Shown: positions 1 through 5,495, numbered from the stretch's first letter. The stretch is 5,563 bases of DNA from Bacillota bacterium (GCA_023623095.1 JAMNXX010000246.1:1-5563), one strand, 5' to 3'. The notes: a model not told the origin generated them from the letters alone. Program-made: numbers and translations.

Positions 1-1
1 A

Positions 2-547
2 GATATCGTATCCGTTACCGTAGAAAACGGGAAGGTGACGGATATCGTTGCAACGAGCCGTACAAAGAAGAGCACCGCGGAAGGGACGATTCGCCAGATC
101 GTGATTGCAAATCCGTCTCAGATTACGATCTATGATGAGGAGCTGGATGAAGAGGTAACATATGAAATTTCCAACTCCGTATCGGTAGAGATAGACGGAG
201 ACAACGCGAGCCTGAAGGATCTGGATCTGCGCTATTATGTGACGCTGCGGATTGAAAACGGTTTGGTAACGGAAATTGAAGCGGAAAAATCAGCAGGAAG
301 AGACACGATCACAGGAAAAATCGATAGAGTCTATCCAAAATATGACCGTCTGATCGTCAAGTACTATGATGAAAAATCAGAGCAGACGATCCGCGTTTCA
401 GTTGTGGTAACAGATGATACAAAAATCATCGGCGCTTCGGGAGAAACGATCCGCTTGAATCATTTGGAAGAGGGAAGCGAAATATTTATCAACGGTCATG
501 AGGATGATGATCTGTTTATTGCAGACAGAATCATTGAATTGGACTAA
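2..547 (+). CDS. C-terminal part of a repeat-containing, probably surface or exported protein (5' partial)
   Basis: The frame is open from base 2 with no stop, so the gene begins before the window; 181 residues are visible. The GTG at 35 lies inside the frame and has no ribosome binding site, so it is not a start. The visible part reads as the tail of one repeat (ENGKVTDI at its end) followed by two repeats of roughly 75 residues. The first begins GTIRQIVIANP and ends ENGLVTEIEAE; the second begins GKIDRVYPKYD and ends with the protein, IADRIIELD. Both share a G-x-I start, a YDE near residue 17 and a late L-x-x-I. They alternate hydrophobic and charged residues as in small beta-barrels, and the protein is acidic. 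This resembles C-terminal beta repeats of clostridial cell-wall or S-layer-type proteins, but the N-terminus that would show a signal peptide or SLH domains is missing. The role is therefore unknown. The stop TAA is followed by a terminator about 100 bases on. Confidence 0.8.
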   Translation, partial: DIVSVTVENGKVTDIVATSRTKKSTAEGTIRQIVIANPSQITIYDEELDEEVTYEISNSVSVEIDGDNASLKDLDLRYYVTLRIENGLVTEIEAEKSAGRDTITGKIDRVYPKYDRLIVKYYDEKSEQTIRVSVVVTDDTKIIGASGETIRLNHLEEGSEIFINGHEDDDLFIADRIIELD

Positions 548-613
548 GCTTTTGCATTCCTTGTCGTTTCAGCTTCAGAAATGCCTTGCAGAGAATGATT
601 GAATTGGAATAAG
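521..613 (+). repeat. Short direct duplication of the 3' end of the upstream gene
   Basis: Bases 527-548, covering the last codons and the stop of the upstream gene, recur at 592-613 with 20 of 22 bases identical. The shared core is ATTGAATTGGA followed by C/A and TAAG. The similarity extends leftward through GCAG (521-524 and 588-591) with a 2-base gap. The offset is about 65 bases. It looks like a remnant of a small duplication that copied the gene end into the intergenic region. Confidence 0.6.
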
Positions 614-651
614 GGATGAAGTATCAACAATCTGGTAAGGGCTGAATCATC

Positions 652-700
652 AAAATTTGGTTTGGATGGGATGGCTCACCATCTGAACCAAATTTTTTTT
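652..700 (+). terminator. Intrinsic terminator of the upstream gene
   Basis: The arm AAAATTTGGTTTGGATGG (652-669) pairs with CCATCTGAACCAAATTTT (679-696). This gives an 18-bp stem whose only imperfections are two adjacent G-U wobbles, with a 9-base loop. A run of eight T (693-700) overlaps and follows the stem. An alternative inner hairpin, GATGG-CTCA-CCATC, exists. The position, about 100 bases after the stop at 547, suits termination of that gene. Confidence 0.88.
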
Positions 701-747
701 GGAAAAAGCGAAAGGGTTTCTACATGTTTCGTCGAATAATTACAATT

Positions 748-927
748 GTAGGACGAACGACCCTGTTCGAATGAAAAAAATTAGGAAAAGCTGACCCTGC
801 TTGGGTGAAAAAAGTAGGACGGAAACAACTCTGCCTATCTGCAAAACTGTGGTAGTAGGAACGACCTGTGTTTTTAAAACAGATCTGTGCTTTAAAACCA
901 ACCGTAGGGGCGACCTGTGGTATCCCG
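748..927 (+). repeat. Cluster of five decayed GTAG-headed REP-like repeat units
   Basis: Five related units start with GTAGG or a close variant at 748, 781, 814, 855 and 904. The first three are spaced exactly 33 bases apart; the later spacings are 41 and 49. Four have a GACC core about 10 bases downstream (GACCCTG in the first two, GACCTGTG in the last two); the third has CAACTCTG there. The last unit, GTAGGGGCGACCTGTGG (904-920) followed by TATCCCG, is nearest to the intact hairpins at 1926-1954 and 5424-5446. The first two can each fold a small hairpin around the same GACCCT core with different stems (CGAAC/GTTCG and AAGC/GCTT). The cluster fills most of the otherwise gene-free stretch 548-989. 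No open reading frame with a ribosome binding site is seen there. A 10-base palindrome ACAGATCTGT (879-888) lies between units. Confidence 0.55.
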
Positions 928-989
928 AAACAACGATCCTATCTGTTCAAGATTGTTATATAAGCAAGACTTAAAAAGGGGGTGCGAAG

Positions 990-1652
990 ATGGTCTTCAG
1001 CGGAGAATTTTGCGTAGCAGTACGATGTGAATCGTGTAGCCATTGGAAGATTTATTCGATATCGCTCTTTGAATTGCGAAAAGGGGAAAAAAATCCGATC
1101 CGGTGTTCATGCGAGGATTCGGAATTCTACATAGAGACGAAGGACTATAAAACATTTACGATGACGGTTCCCTGCGCCGGCTGCGGTGAAACCCATGTAT
1201 TTCATTATACGATCAGGGACTTGTTTACAAAACAGGGGCATGTGGGAAAATGCAGCCATACATATGGGGATATCCTGCTGGTAGGGAATCGAACGTGGAT
1301 CAAGCAGTATATTGGGAAAGTGCACAAGGAAGTTTTGGAGATCATGAAACAGCTTGGATTTTACAATTATTTTTGCAATCCCGAAATCATGATCCGCGCC
1401 ATCAACCGCATCCATGCGATGGCACAAGGGAAAAAGCTGTACTGCGATTGTGGGAGCACGTCGATTCATATGAATTTGTATTATGATCGCATTGAATTGA
1501 AATGCATGCACTGCAGCAGCATCAATGTGATTTATACGGAGAACGGAGAAGATTTGAAAAATTTGATGCGCGCAAATCCGATTGTCCTTCATCAAAATGC
1601 ATTTACCTGCATCGATGCAGCGGACTATACGAGGAATACGGAAAATCGATAG
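990..1652 (+). CDS. Unrecognised cysteine-rich protein with three putative zinc-ribbon modules
   Basis: This 220-residue protein starts at an ATG preceded by AAAGGGGGTG (975-984), a good ribosome binding site. I do not recognise the family. Three cysteine modules are visible. Module 1 is C13-x2-C16 ... C39-x-C41. Module 2 is C62-x2-C65 ... C88-x-H90. Both have exactly 23 positions between the second and third ligands, and both share an aromatic-x-I-x-x-L-F-like stretch between the pairs, so they look like an internal duplication. Module 3 has the order reversed: C152-x-C154 ... C172-x2-C175. Between modules 2 and 3 (about 101-147) lies a segment predicted helical, with WIKQYIGKVHKEVLEIMKQL. 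No signal peptide or membrane segment is seen, so it is probably cytoplasmic. Four-cysteine ribbons suggest structural zinc and possibly nucleic-acid or protein binding; that is inference. It is followed by its own terminator and is probably monocistronic. In B. subtilis fbaA occupies the place upstream of the transaldolase gene. Confidence 0.85.
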   Translation: MVFSGEFCVAVRCESCSHWKIYSISLFELRKGEKNPIRCSCEDSEFYIETKDYKTFTMTVPCAGCGETHVFHYTIRDLFTKQGHVGKCSHTYGDILLVGNRTWIKQYIGKVHKEVLEIMKQLGFYNYFCNPEIMIRAINRIHAMAQGKKLYCDCGSTSIHMNLYYDRIELKCMHCSSINVIYTENGEDLKNLMRANPIVLHQNAFTCIDAADYTRNTENR

Positions 1653-1674
1653 ATTATACCGTGAGAAATTGTAC

Positions 1675-1807
1675 TGCGAGGCATGACGCATTTTAACTTA
1701 TTTCATATTATACAAAAGATATAAGAATCAATAGCAGCTTATGCTGTGAGGCATGATACATTTTTGATTTGCTTTCATCATGCAAGGGTATAAAATCAAC
1801 AGCCGGG
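1675..1807 (+). repeat. Two near-tandem ~70-bp direct repeats after the cysteine-rich gene
   Basis: Copy 1 begins TGCGAGGCATGACGCATTTT (1675-1694) and copy 2 begins TGTGAGGCATGATACATTTT (1745-1764), with 17 of 20 bases identical. The similarity continues with small gaps through TTTCAT (1701 and 1773), TATAA and AATCAA (1726 and 1794). Copy 2 ends in the strong terminator hairpin AGCCGGG/CCCGGCT. At the same place copy 1 has only a weak hairpin, CAGC-TTAT-GCTG (1733-1744). Copy 1 therefore looks like a decayed or alternative terminator unit. Confidence 0.6.
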
Positions 1808-1826
1808 TTTTCACCCGGCTATTTTT
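1801..1826 (+). terminator. Intrinsic terminator after the cysteine-rich gene
   Basis: AGCCGGG (1801-1807) pairs with CCCGGCT (1814-1820); a further T-A pair closes a four-base loop. ATTTTT follows directly (1821-1826). It is compact and GC-rich, and it separates the cysteine-rich gene from the fsa promoter that starts a few bases downstream. Confidence 0.92.
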
Positions 1827-1838
1827 AGCTGCTTGGCA

Positions 1839-1883
1839 TGGTATCAAATCCATAAACATTGTATAATAATATATGTGATACCA
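1839..1883 (+). promoter_or_regulatory. Putative fsa promoter flanked by an 8-bp inverted repeat (candidate operator)
   Basis: A perfect TATAAT lies at 1862-1867. No good -35 box exists at 17 bases; that place holds TGGTAT. Two perfect inverted half-sites, TGGTATCA (1839-1846) and TGATACCA (1876-1883), enclose the -10 box, with centres 37 bases apart. One half covers the -35 region and the other would lie just past the start point, about 1874. This is the geometry of a repressor site, but the regulator is unknown. The leader to fsa would be about 175 bases. Confidence 0.5.
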
Positions 1884-1925
1884 AAAAATAGGATAGAAGG
1901 GCAAACGGTGAGTTATTCAGAACAA

Positions 1926-1954
1926 CTGCAGGGGCGAGCCTGGCTCGCCCGCAG
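1926..1954 (+). repeat. Intact GTAG-family hairpin repeat in the fsa leader
   Basis: GGGCGAGCC (1932-1940) and GGCTCGCCC (1942-1950) are perfectly complementary around a single T. In practice the RNA would open a 3-base loop. The outer arms CTGC (1926-1929) and GCAG (1951-1954) add four pairs across an AG bulge. No T run follows, so it is not an intrinsic terminator. Sequence and architecture match the hairpin at 5424-5446, with CAGG in place of the usual GTAG head. It lies about 95 bases before the fsa start, where it would be transcribed. Confidence 0.65.
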
Positions 1955-2049
1955 CAAAAGTACGGGCAGCCGACGTTTTCTCCTGCAAAACATATTGGAC
2001 AGGATACTGATGCTTCAAGCATATATTAATAAAAAGGAGGAATTGGAAA

Positions 2050-2697
2050 ATGAGATTATTTATCGATACTGCAAATATGGACGAGATCCGGGAGATTCAT
2101 TCCTGGGGAGTGTTATCGGGGGTAACAACAAATCCAAGCCTTGTAGCCAAAGAAGGCAGGGACTTTCGAGAAGTTCTCAAAGAAATTACGGCATTGGTGG
2201 ACGGCCCGATCAGCGCTGAGGTCATGGGGATGACCGCAGATGAAATGGTTGCGGAAGCGATTGAATTGTCAGATATTCATCCCAATATCGTCATCAAAAT
2301 CCCGATAACGGAAGAAGGACTAAAAGCGGTCAGCATTTTGAGCAAGAGAGGGATTCCGACCAATGTGACGCTGGTGTTTTCTGCAAATCAGGCACTCTTG
2401 GCGGCAAGGGCAGGCGCTTCCTATGTGAGTCCTTTTGTAGGAAGAATGGATGACATCGGCAACTCCGGTATACAGTTGATTCATGAGATCGTGGAGATAT
2501 TTGATTTATATGAATTAAAGACGGAAATCATCGCGGCGAGTATCCGCCATCCGATGCATGTACAGGAGTGTGCGCAAGCGGGAGCCCATATCGCAACGAT
2601 CCCGTATGCTGTATTTAAAAAGATGCTGGGGCATCCGATGACAGAAAAAGGGATCGAAAAATTTGTACAAGATTGGGAATCCCGATATAAGAAATAA
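2050..2697 (+). CDS. fsa: Transaldolase of the FSA/TalC family (often named fructose-6-phosphate aldolase)
   Basis: The 215-residue product is a full-length small class I (Schiff-base) TIM-barrel aldolase, close in sequence to B. subtilis Tal (YwjH). AAAGGAGG (2033-2040) fixes the ATG start. Visible marks are D6, the [13 protein letters not shown] strand (24-36), AEVM (56-59), the Schiff-base lysine K83 in [27 protein letters not shown] (104-123), [14 protein letters not shown] (127-140) and IIAASIRHP. Known E. coli FSA has Gln and Tyr at two active-site positions where transaldolases have Glu and Phe. This protein has E57 and F129, so transaldolase activity (sedoheptulose-7-phosphate plus glyceraldehyde-3-phosphate exchange) is more likely than aldol cleavage of fructose-6-phosphate. 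The enzyme is cytoplasmic; family members form decamers. It ends with tandem TAA TAA stops, and glpX follows after 155 bases with no intrinsic terminator seen between. Confidence 0.95.
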   Translation: MRLFIDTANMDEIREIHSWGVLSGVTTNPSLVAKEGRDFREVLKEITALVDGPISAEVMGMTADEMVAEAIELSDIHPNIVIKIPITEEGLKAVSILSKRGIPTNVTLVFSANQALLAARAGASYVSPFVGRMDDIGNSGIQLIHEIVEIFDLYELKTEIIAASIRHPMHVQECAQAGAHIATIPYAVFKKMLGHPMTEKGIEKFVQDWESRYKK

Positions 2698-2706
2698 TAA
2701 ATGTTG

Positions 2707-2715
2707 TGCTATAAT
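2707..2715 (+). promoter_or_regulatory. Extended -10 promoter element upstream of glpX, copy 1
   Basis: TGCTATAAT fits the TGnTATAAT extended -10 consensus. It lies just after the fsa stop. No recognisable -35 box is found 17 bases upstream. It is part of a 14-base exact direct repeat, TTGTGCTATAATAA, shared with 2765-2778. Confidence 0.45.
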
Positions 2716-2767
2716 AAGAAAAGCCTTGCAACCTAAAAATAGATAAATGCGAGTTTGATACGAATTG

Positions 2768-2776
2768 TGCTATAAT
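2768..2776 (+). promoter_or_regulatory. Extended -10 promoter element upstream of glpX, copy 2
   Basis: TGCTATAAT again matches the extended -10 consensus, 61 bases after copy 1 and within the same 14-base repeat. The predicted start near 2783 gives a leader of about 70 bases to the glpX ATG. The -35 region is poor, as is tolerated with extended -10 elements. It probably lets glpX and rho be transcribed independently of fsa. Confidence 0.55.
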
Positions 2777-2852
2777 AAAAGAAAGTATTTGAAATATGAT
2801 GCTTGTTCGATACATAGTGCAGACCAAGCTTTGAATAAGGGGGAATGAATCA

Positions 2853-3821
2853 ATGGATAGGAATTTGGCGTTGAATCTGGCTAGAGTTACAGAAGCTGCA
2901 GCTTTAGGAGCTGCCAAATACATGGGACGTGGGGACAAAAACGAAGCGGATCAAGCTGCAGTCGATGGCATGCGGAGGATGTTTGATACGCTTAATGTAG
3001 ACGGAGTTGTGGTGATTGGCGAAGGAGAAATGGATGAAGCACCGATGCTCTATATCGGAGAACGCATCGGAAAAGCTTCGGAAGGCTCTCCCAAACTGGA
3101 TATTGCGGTGGATCCTCTGGATGGGACCAATGCGGTAGCCAAAGGACTTCCAAATGCGATTTCTGTTGTAGCTACTGCTCCTCGCGGTTGTTTATTAAAT
3201 GCCCCCGATATGTACATGGATAAAATTGCTGTAGGCCCGAGGGCAAAAGGAGTTGTCAATCTGGATGCGCCGGTAAAGGAAAACTTGATCAATGTTGCAA
3301 AGGCGTTGAATAAAAGTATTTCTGATTTGACAGTCACCATGCTGGAGCGCGAAAGGCATGAAGGCATTATCCGGGAGTGCAGAGAATTAGGCGTACGGAT
3401 TAAGCTGTTTAAAGACGGAGATGTTGGAGCAGCTATTGCAACTTGTTTCGAAGATAGAGGTGTGGACATCCTTCTTGGAATCGGCGGGGCACCGGAAGGT
3501 GTGATTGCAGCGGCAGCGCTCAAGTGTTTAGGCGGAGAGTTTCAAGGAAAGCTTGTACCTTATACGGAAGAAGAAGCGGAAAGATGCAAAAAAATGGGCG
3601 TCGATACGGACAAAGTACTGCTATTGGATGATTTAGTAAAAGGAAATGAAGTGCTTTTTGCAGCGACAGGCATATCCGACGGAGACCTTCTCAAAGGGGT
3701 CCGATATTTCGGAGATTATACCGCAAGAACCCATTCCGTAGTCATGAGATCAGAAACAGGAACCATCCGCTTTATCGAAGCGATTCACCGGCTGGATAAA
3801 AAACCGGATTATGCAAAATAA
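2853..3821 (+). CDS. glpX: Fructose-1,6-bisphosphatase, class II (GlpX)
   Basis: The 322-residue protein matches class II fructose-1,6-bisphosphatase over its whole length. It hydrolyses fructose-1,6-bisphosphate to fructose-6-phosphate and phosphate in gluconeogenesis, in the cytoplasm, with Mn2+ or Mg2+. Metal-site residues known from E. coli GlpX are all recognisable: D33 in NEADQAAV, E57 in VIGEGEMDEAP, D87 and D90 in DPLDGTN, and E215 in GGAPEGV. Other family landmarks are LERERH (164-169), KDGDVGAAI (187-195) and the C-terminal TARTHSVVMRS. The start is set by AAGGGGG (2837-2843), nine bases before the ATG. Another ATG at 2845 is out of frame. rho follows in the same direction with a short gap and no terminator. 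The fsa - glpX - rho order matches B. subtilis apart from the missing murA between the first two. Nothing looks broken. Confidence 0.97.
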   Translation: MDRNLALNLARVTEAAALGAAKYMGRGDKNEADQAAVDGMRRMFDTLNVDGVVVIGEGEMDEAPMLYIGERIGKASEGSPKLDIAVDPLDGTNAVAKGLPNAISVVATAPRGCLLNAPDMYMDKIAVGPRAKGVVNLDAPVKENLINVAKALNKSISDLTVTMLERERHEGIIRECRELGVRIKLFKDGDVGAAIATCFEDRGVDILLGIGGAPEGVIAAAALKCLGGEFQGKLVPYTEEEAERCKKMGVDTDKVLLLDDLVKGNEVLFAATGISDGDLLKGVRYFGDYTARTHSVVMRSETGTIRFIEAIHRLDKKPDYAK

Positions 3822-3868
3822 AGAATGAACGGTTTGCATAGATGAGTACTTCATTACGGAAATATGAC

Positions 3869-3894
3869 GTGGGGCGGATTTTATGCCGTCCCGC
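3869..3894 (+). promoter_or_regulatory. Hairpin spanning the upstream ATG of rho (leader structure)
   Basis: GTGGGGCGG (3869-3877) pairs with CCGTCCCGC (3886-3894), a nine-base-pair stem with two G-U wobbles. The eight-base loop ATTTTATG contains the first in-frame ATG of the rho frame (3883). It is followed by seven A, not T, so it is not a terminator on this strand. It sits just upstream of the strong ribosome binding site at 3903-3909. It may be a decayed GTAG-family repeat or a regulatory leader element. Confidence 0.45.
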
Positions 3895-3902
3895 AAAAAA
3901 AT

Positions 3903-3909
3903 GGAGGTG
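3903..3909 (+). promoter_or_regulatory. Ribosome binding site deciding the rho start
   Basis: GGAGGTG is a seven-base match to the 16S 3' end. It is nine bases before the in-frame TTG at 3919. The in-frame ATGs at 3883 and 3901 have no comparable site, and the ATG at 3923 is out of frame. Confidence 0.7.
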
Positions 3910-3918
3910 TCAATTTTT

Positions 3919-5304
3919 TTGGATGCAAATCAGCTAGAAAATAAAAAATTAGACGAGCTTAGAAATATCGCAAAAGAGATGGGAATAAAAAACATTACCA
4001 AATATAAAAAGAAAGAGCTCATCGAAGAAATTTTGACTTGTAATGGTTTGAGCCAAGTCGCTCCTCCCGAAGAAAATAAAAAATATGATGGTTTGAGTCA
4101 AACTGCTCTCCCCGAAGAAGATAAAAAAATTGAGACCGGTTGGGAGGAACTTCCCCAGAAAATCAACGATGAAATTGATAACAGCAAGGAAGTTGACACA
4201 GTTAAAGGAATCTTGGAGATTACTGAAGGAGGATTTGGATTCCTCCGGTTTGAAAATTTTCTTACCAGCGAAGAAGACGTCTATGTCTCCCCTTCTCAGA
4301 TTCGAAGATTCAATCTTAAAACAGGAGATCAAATCTTAGGAATTACAAGATCCCCCAAAAGCGGAGAAAAGTTTAGAGCACTTTTATATGTACAGCAAGT
4401 CAATCAGGATAAACCTGAAATTGCTTCCGAACGCCCTAATTTTGATGATCTTACCCCGATTTTTCCCCAAGAGAGAATTACATTGGAATACAATCCTACG
4501 GATCTTTCTACTCGTCTAATTGACCTGATTGCCCCTATCGGAAAAGGCCAGCGCGGCCTGATCGTAGCACCGCCGAAGGCCGGGAAAACGATTCTTCTCA
4601 AAAAAATCGCGAACAGCATCGCTCAAAAACACAAGGACATCGAGATCATCGTTTTGCTCATCGATGAGCGTCCGGAAGAAGTAACGGATATGCAGCGCTC
4701 TATCGACGGAGAAGTGATTTATTCTACTTTTGACGAACTGCCCAGCAATCATATCAAAGTTGCGGAAATGGTTTTAAGTCGGGCGCAGCGTTTGGTCGAG
4801 CACAAAAAAGATGTGGTGATCCTTTTGGACAGCATCACGAGGCTTGCAAGAGCCTATAACTTGACAATCCCTCCTACGGGAAGGACATTGTCGGGGGGTC
4901 TGGATCCGGGAGCACTGCACAAACCCAAACGGTTTTTCGGAGCGGCTCGGAATCTTGAAGAAGGAGGCAGCCTGACGATCCTGGCGACCGCTTTGATCGA
5001 TACAGGAAGCCGGATGGATGATGTGATCTTTGAAGAATTTAAAGGAACAGGAAATATGGAGCTGCATCTGGATCGCAAACTTTCAGAAAAGAGGATTTTC
5101 CCTGCCATCAATCTGAACAAATCCGGCACCCGGAGAGAAGAGCTTTTGCTCAATCAAAAGGAATTGGAGACGATCTGGAATATCCGACGGGCGATGGCAA
5201 ACAATCCGACTCAGGAAGTAACGGAAACGATCATTGCAAAACTGATGGAGACAAAAACCAATGAGGAATTTATCGAAAAAGTCAGCAACAGATTGGAGAT
5301 ATAA
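3919..5304 (+). CDS. rho: Transcription termination factor Rho
   Basis: Rho is the hexameric RNA-dependent ATPase and helicase that terminates transcription. I place the start at TTG 3919 (461 residues) because of the ribosome binding site at 3903-3909; it yields M-D-A-N-Q-L then the usual Rho_N helix [15 protein letters not shown]. In-frame ATGs at 3883 (473 residues) and 3901 are less supported. Domains from the TTG start are: Rho_N to about residue 40; an acidic linker with a 15-residue tandem repeat (42-71); a cold-shock-like RNA-binding domain with GFGFLR (105-110); and the RecA-type motor. The motor has Walker A APPKAGKT (217-224), Walker B VVILLD (299-304), [15 protein letters not shown] and [25 protein letters not shown] is intact, a region near the known bicyclomycin pocket. 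All ATPase motifs are conserved, so the protein should be active. No clear terminator follows the stop. In B. subtilis rpmE comes next. Confidence 0.96.
   Translation: MDANQLENKKLDELRNIAKEMGIKNITKYKKKELIEEILTCNGLSQVAPPEENKKYDGLSQTALPEEDKKIETGWEELPQKINDEIDNSKEVDTVKGILEITEGGFGFLRFENFLTSEEDVYVSPSQIRRFNLKTGDQILGITRSPKSGEKFRALLYVQQVNQDKPEIASERPNFDDLTPIFPQERITLEYNPTDLSTRLIDLIAPIGKGQRGLIVAPPKAGKTILLKKIANSIAQKHKDIEIIVLLIDERPEEVTDMQRSIDGEVIYSTFDELPSNHIKVAEMVLSRAQRLVEHKKDVVILLDSITRLARAYNLTIPPTGRTLSGGLDPGALHKPKRFFGAARNLEEGGSLTILATALIDTGSRMDDVIFEEFKGTGNMELHLDRKLSEKRIFPAINLNKSGTRREELLLNQKELETIWNIRRAMANNPTQEVTETIIAKLMETKTNEEFIEKVSNRLEI
4042..4131 (+). repeat. In-frame 45-bp tandem duplication in the rho linker
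   Basis: Units 4042-4086 and 4087-4131 are directly adjacent and 35 of 45 bases match. They encode [15 protein letters not shown] and [15 protein letters not shown]. The duplication lies between the Rho_N helical domain and the RNA-binding domain, a region known to vary in length and composition among bacterial Rho proteins. The frame is kept, so it lengthens a probably disordered acidic linker by 15 residues. Confidence 0.85.
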
Positions 5305-5340
5305 GAGGGATTTTTTGGAAAAGCCAGCAGCAAATTTGGG

Positions 5341-5372
5341 GGATAATTTATTCTGCAAATCATAAATTATTC
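5341..5372 (+). repeat. AT-rich inverted repeat just upstream of the promoter after rho
   Basis: ATAATTTA (5343-5350) and TAAATTAT (5363-5370) are perfect inverted arms. An inner T-A pair and outer G-U and G-C pairs extend them to 11 bp. No T run follows, so it is a poor terminator. It directly abuts the -35 box at 5373 and could be a regulator site, a weak rho 3' end or chance in AT-rich DNA. Confidence 0.35.
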
Positions 5373-5401
5373 TTGAACTGTTGCACGCTCTGTGCTATAC
5401 T
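5373..5401 (+). promoter_or_regulatory. Strong sigma-A type promoter downstream of rho
   Basis: TTGAAC (5373-5378) and TATACT (5396-5401) are separated by exactly 17 bases, and TG at 5393-5394 adds an extended -10. The expected start is near 5408. It would drive a gene beyond the window; by B. subtilis gene order this may be rpmE, but that is inference. Confidence 0.8.
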
Positions 5402-5423
5402 ATAATAGTTAGTTTTACGGATC

Positions 5424-5446
5424 GGGCGGTCAAAGACCGCCCCTAC
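5424..5446 (-). repeat. Intact GTAG-family REP-like hairpin (minus orientation)
   Basis: GGGCGGTC (5424-5431) and GACCGCCC (5435-5442) form a perfect 8-bp stem around AAA, and CTAC (5443-5446) follows. Read on the minus strand this is GTAG, then GGGCGGTC-TTT-GACCGCCC. That is the arrangement of REP elements: a GTAG tetranucleotide 5' of a GC-rich hairpin. It lies about 16 bases after the predicted start of the promoter at 5373-5401, hence in that transcript's leader. Confidence 0.7.
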
Positions 5447-5474
5447 CGAAGGTTTGAGCTCGAAAGATCGTCCT

Positions 5475-5495
5475 ATGAGATATGATATATCTTAT
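5475..5495 (+). repeat. Small AT-rich inverted repeat in the final leader region
   Basis: AGATAT-GAT-ATATCT (5478-5492) is a perfect inverted repeat. It extends to nine pairs through G-U, U-A and A-U pairs (5475-5477 with 5493-5495). It lies in the presumed leader after the 5373 promoter. It may be an operator or simply chance in AT-rich DNA. Confidence 0.3.

Noticed and set aside
748..927. Possible CRISPR array because of the 33-base spacing
   Set aside because: The units are too divergent, no constant repeat with unique spacers is seen, and the spacing breaks after three units.
956..962. TTATATA as a -10 box for the cysteine-rich gene
   Set aside because: No -35 box lies at a suitable distance and no extended -10 TG is present; too weak to call.
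1107..1691. Long minus-strand open frame opposite the cysteine-rich gene
   Set aside because: It mirrors the real gene, has no ribosome binding site, and its His/Ile-rich composition looks like reverse reading of AT-rich coding sequence.
1833..1838. TTGGCA as the -35 box of the fsa promoter
   Set aside because: The distance to TATAAT at 1862 is 23 bases, too long for a normal sigma-A promoter.
1926..1954. Hairpin as an intrinsic terminator or attenuator
   Set aside because: It is followed by GCAGCAAAAG, with no T run, and no competing anti-terminator pairing was found.
1833..2219. Plus-strand open frame running through the fsa promoter and into fsa
   Set aside because: It crosses the promoter and leader hairpin, overlaps fsa in another frame, and has no ribosome binding site or recognisable domain.
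3883..3918. Extra 12 residues at the N-terminus of Rho from the first ATG
   Set aside because: There is no suitable ribosome binding site, the ATG lies in a hairpin loop, and the TTG start is better placed; it is kept only as an alternative.
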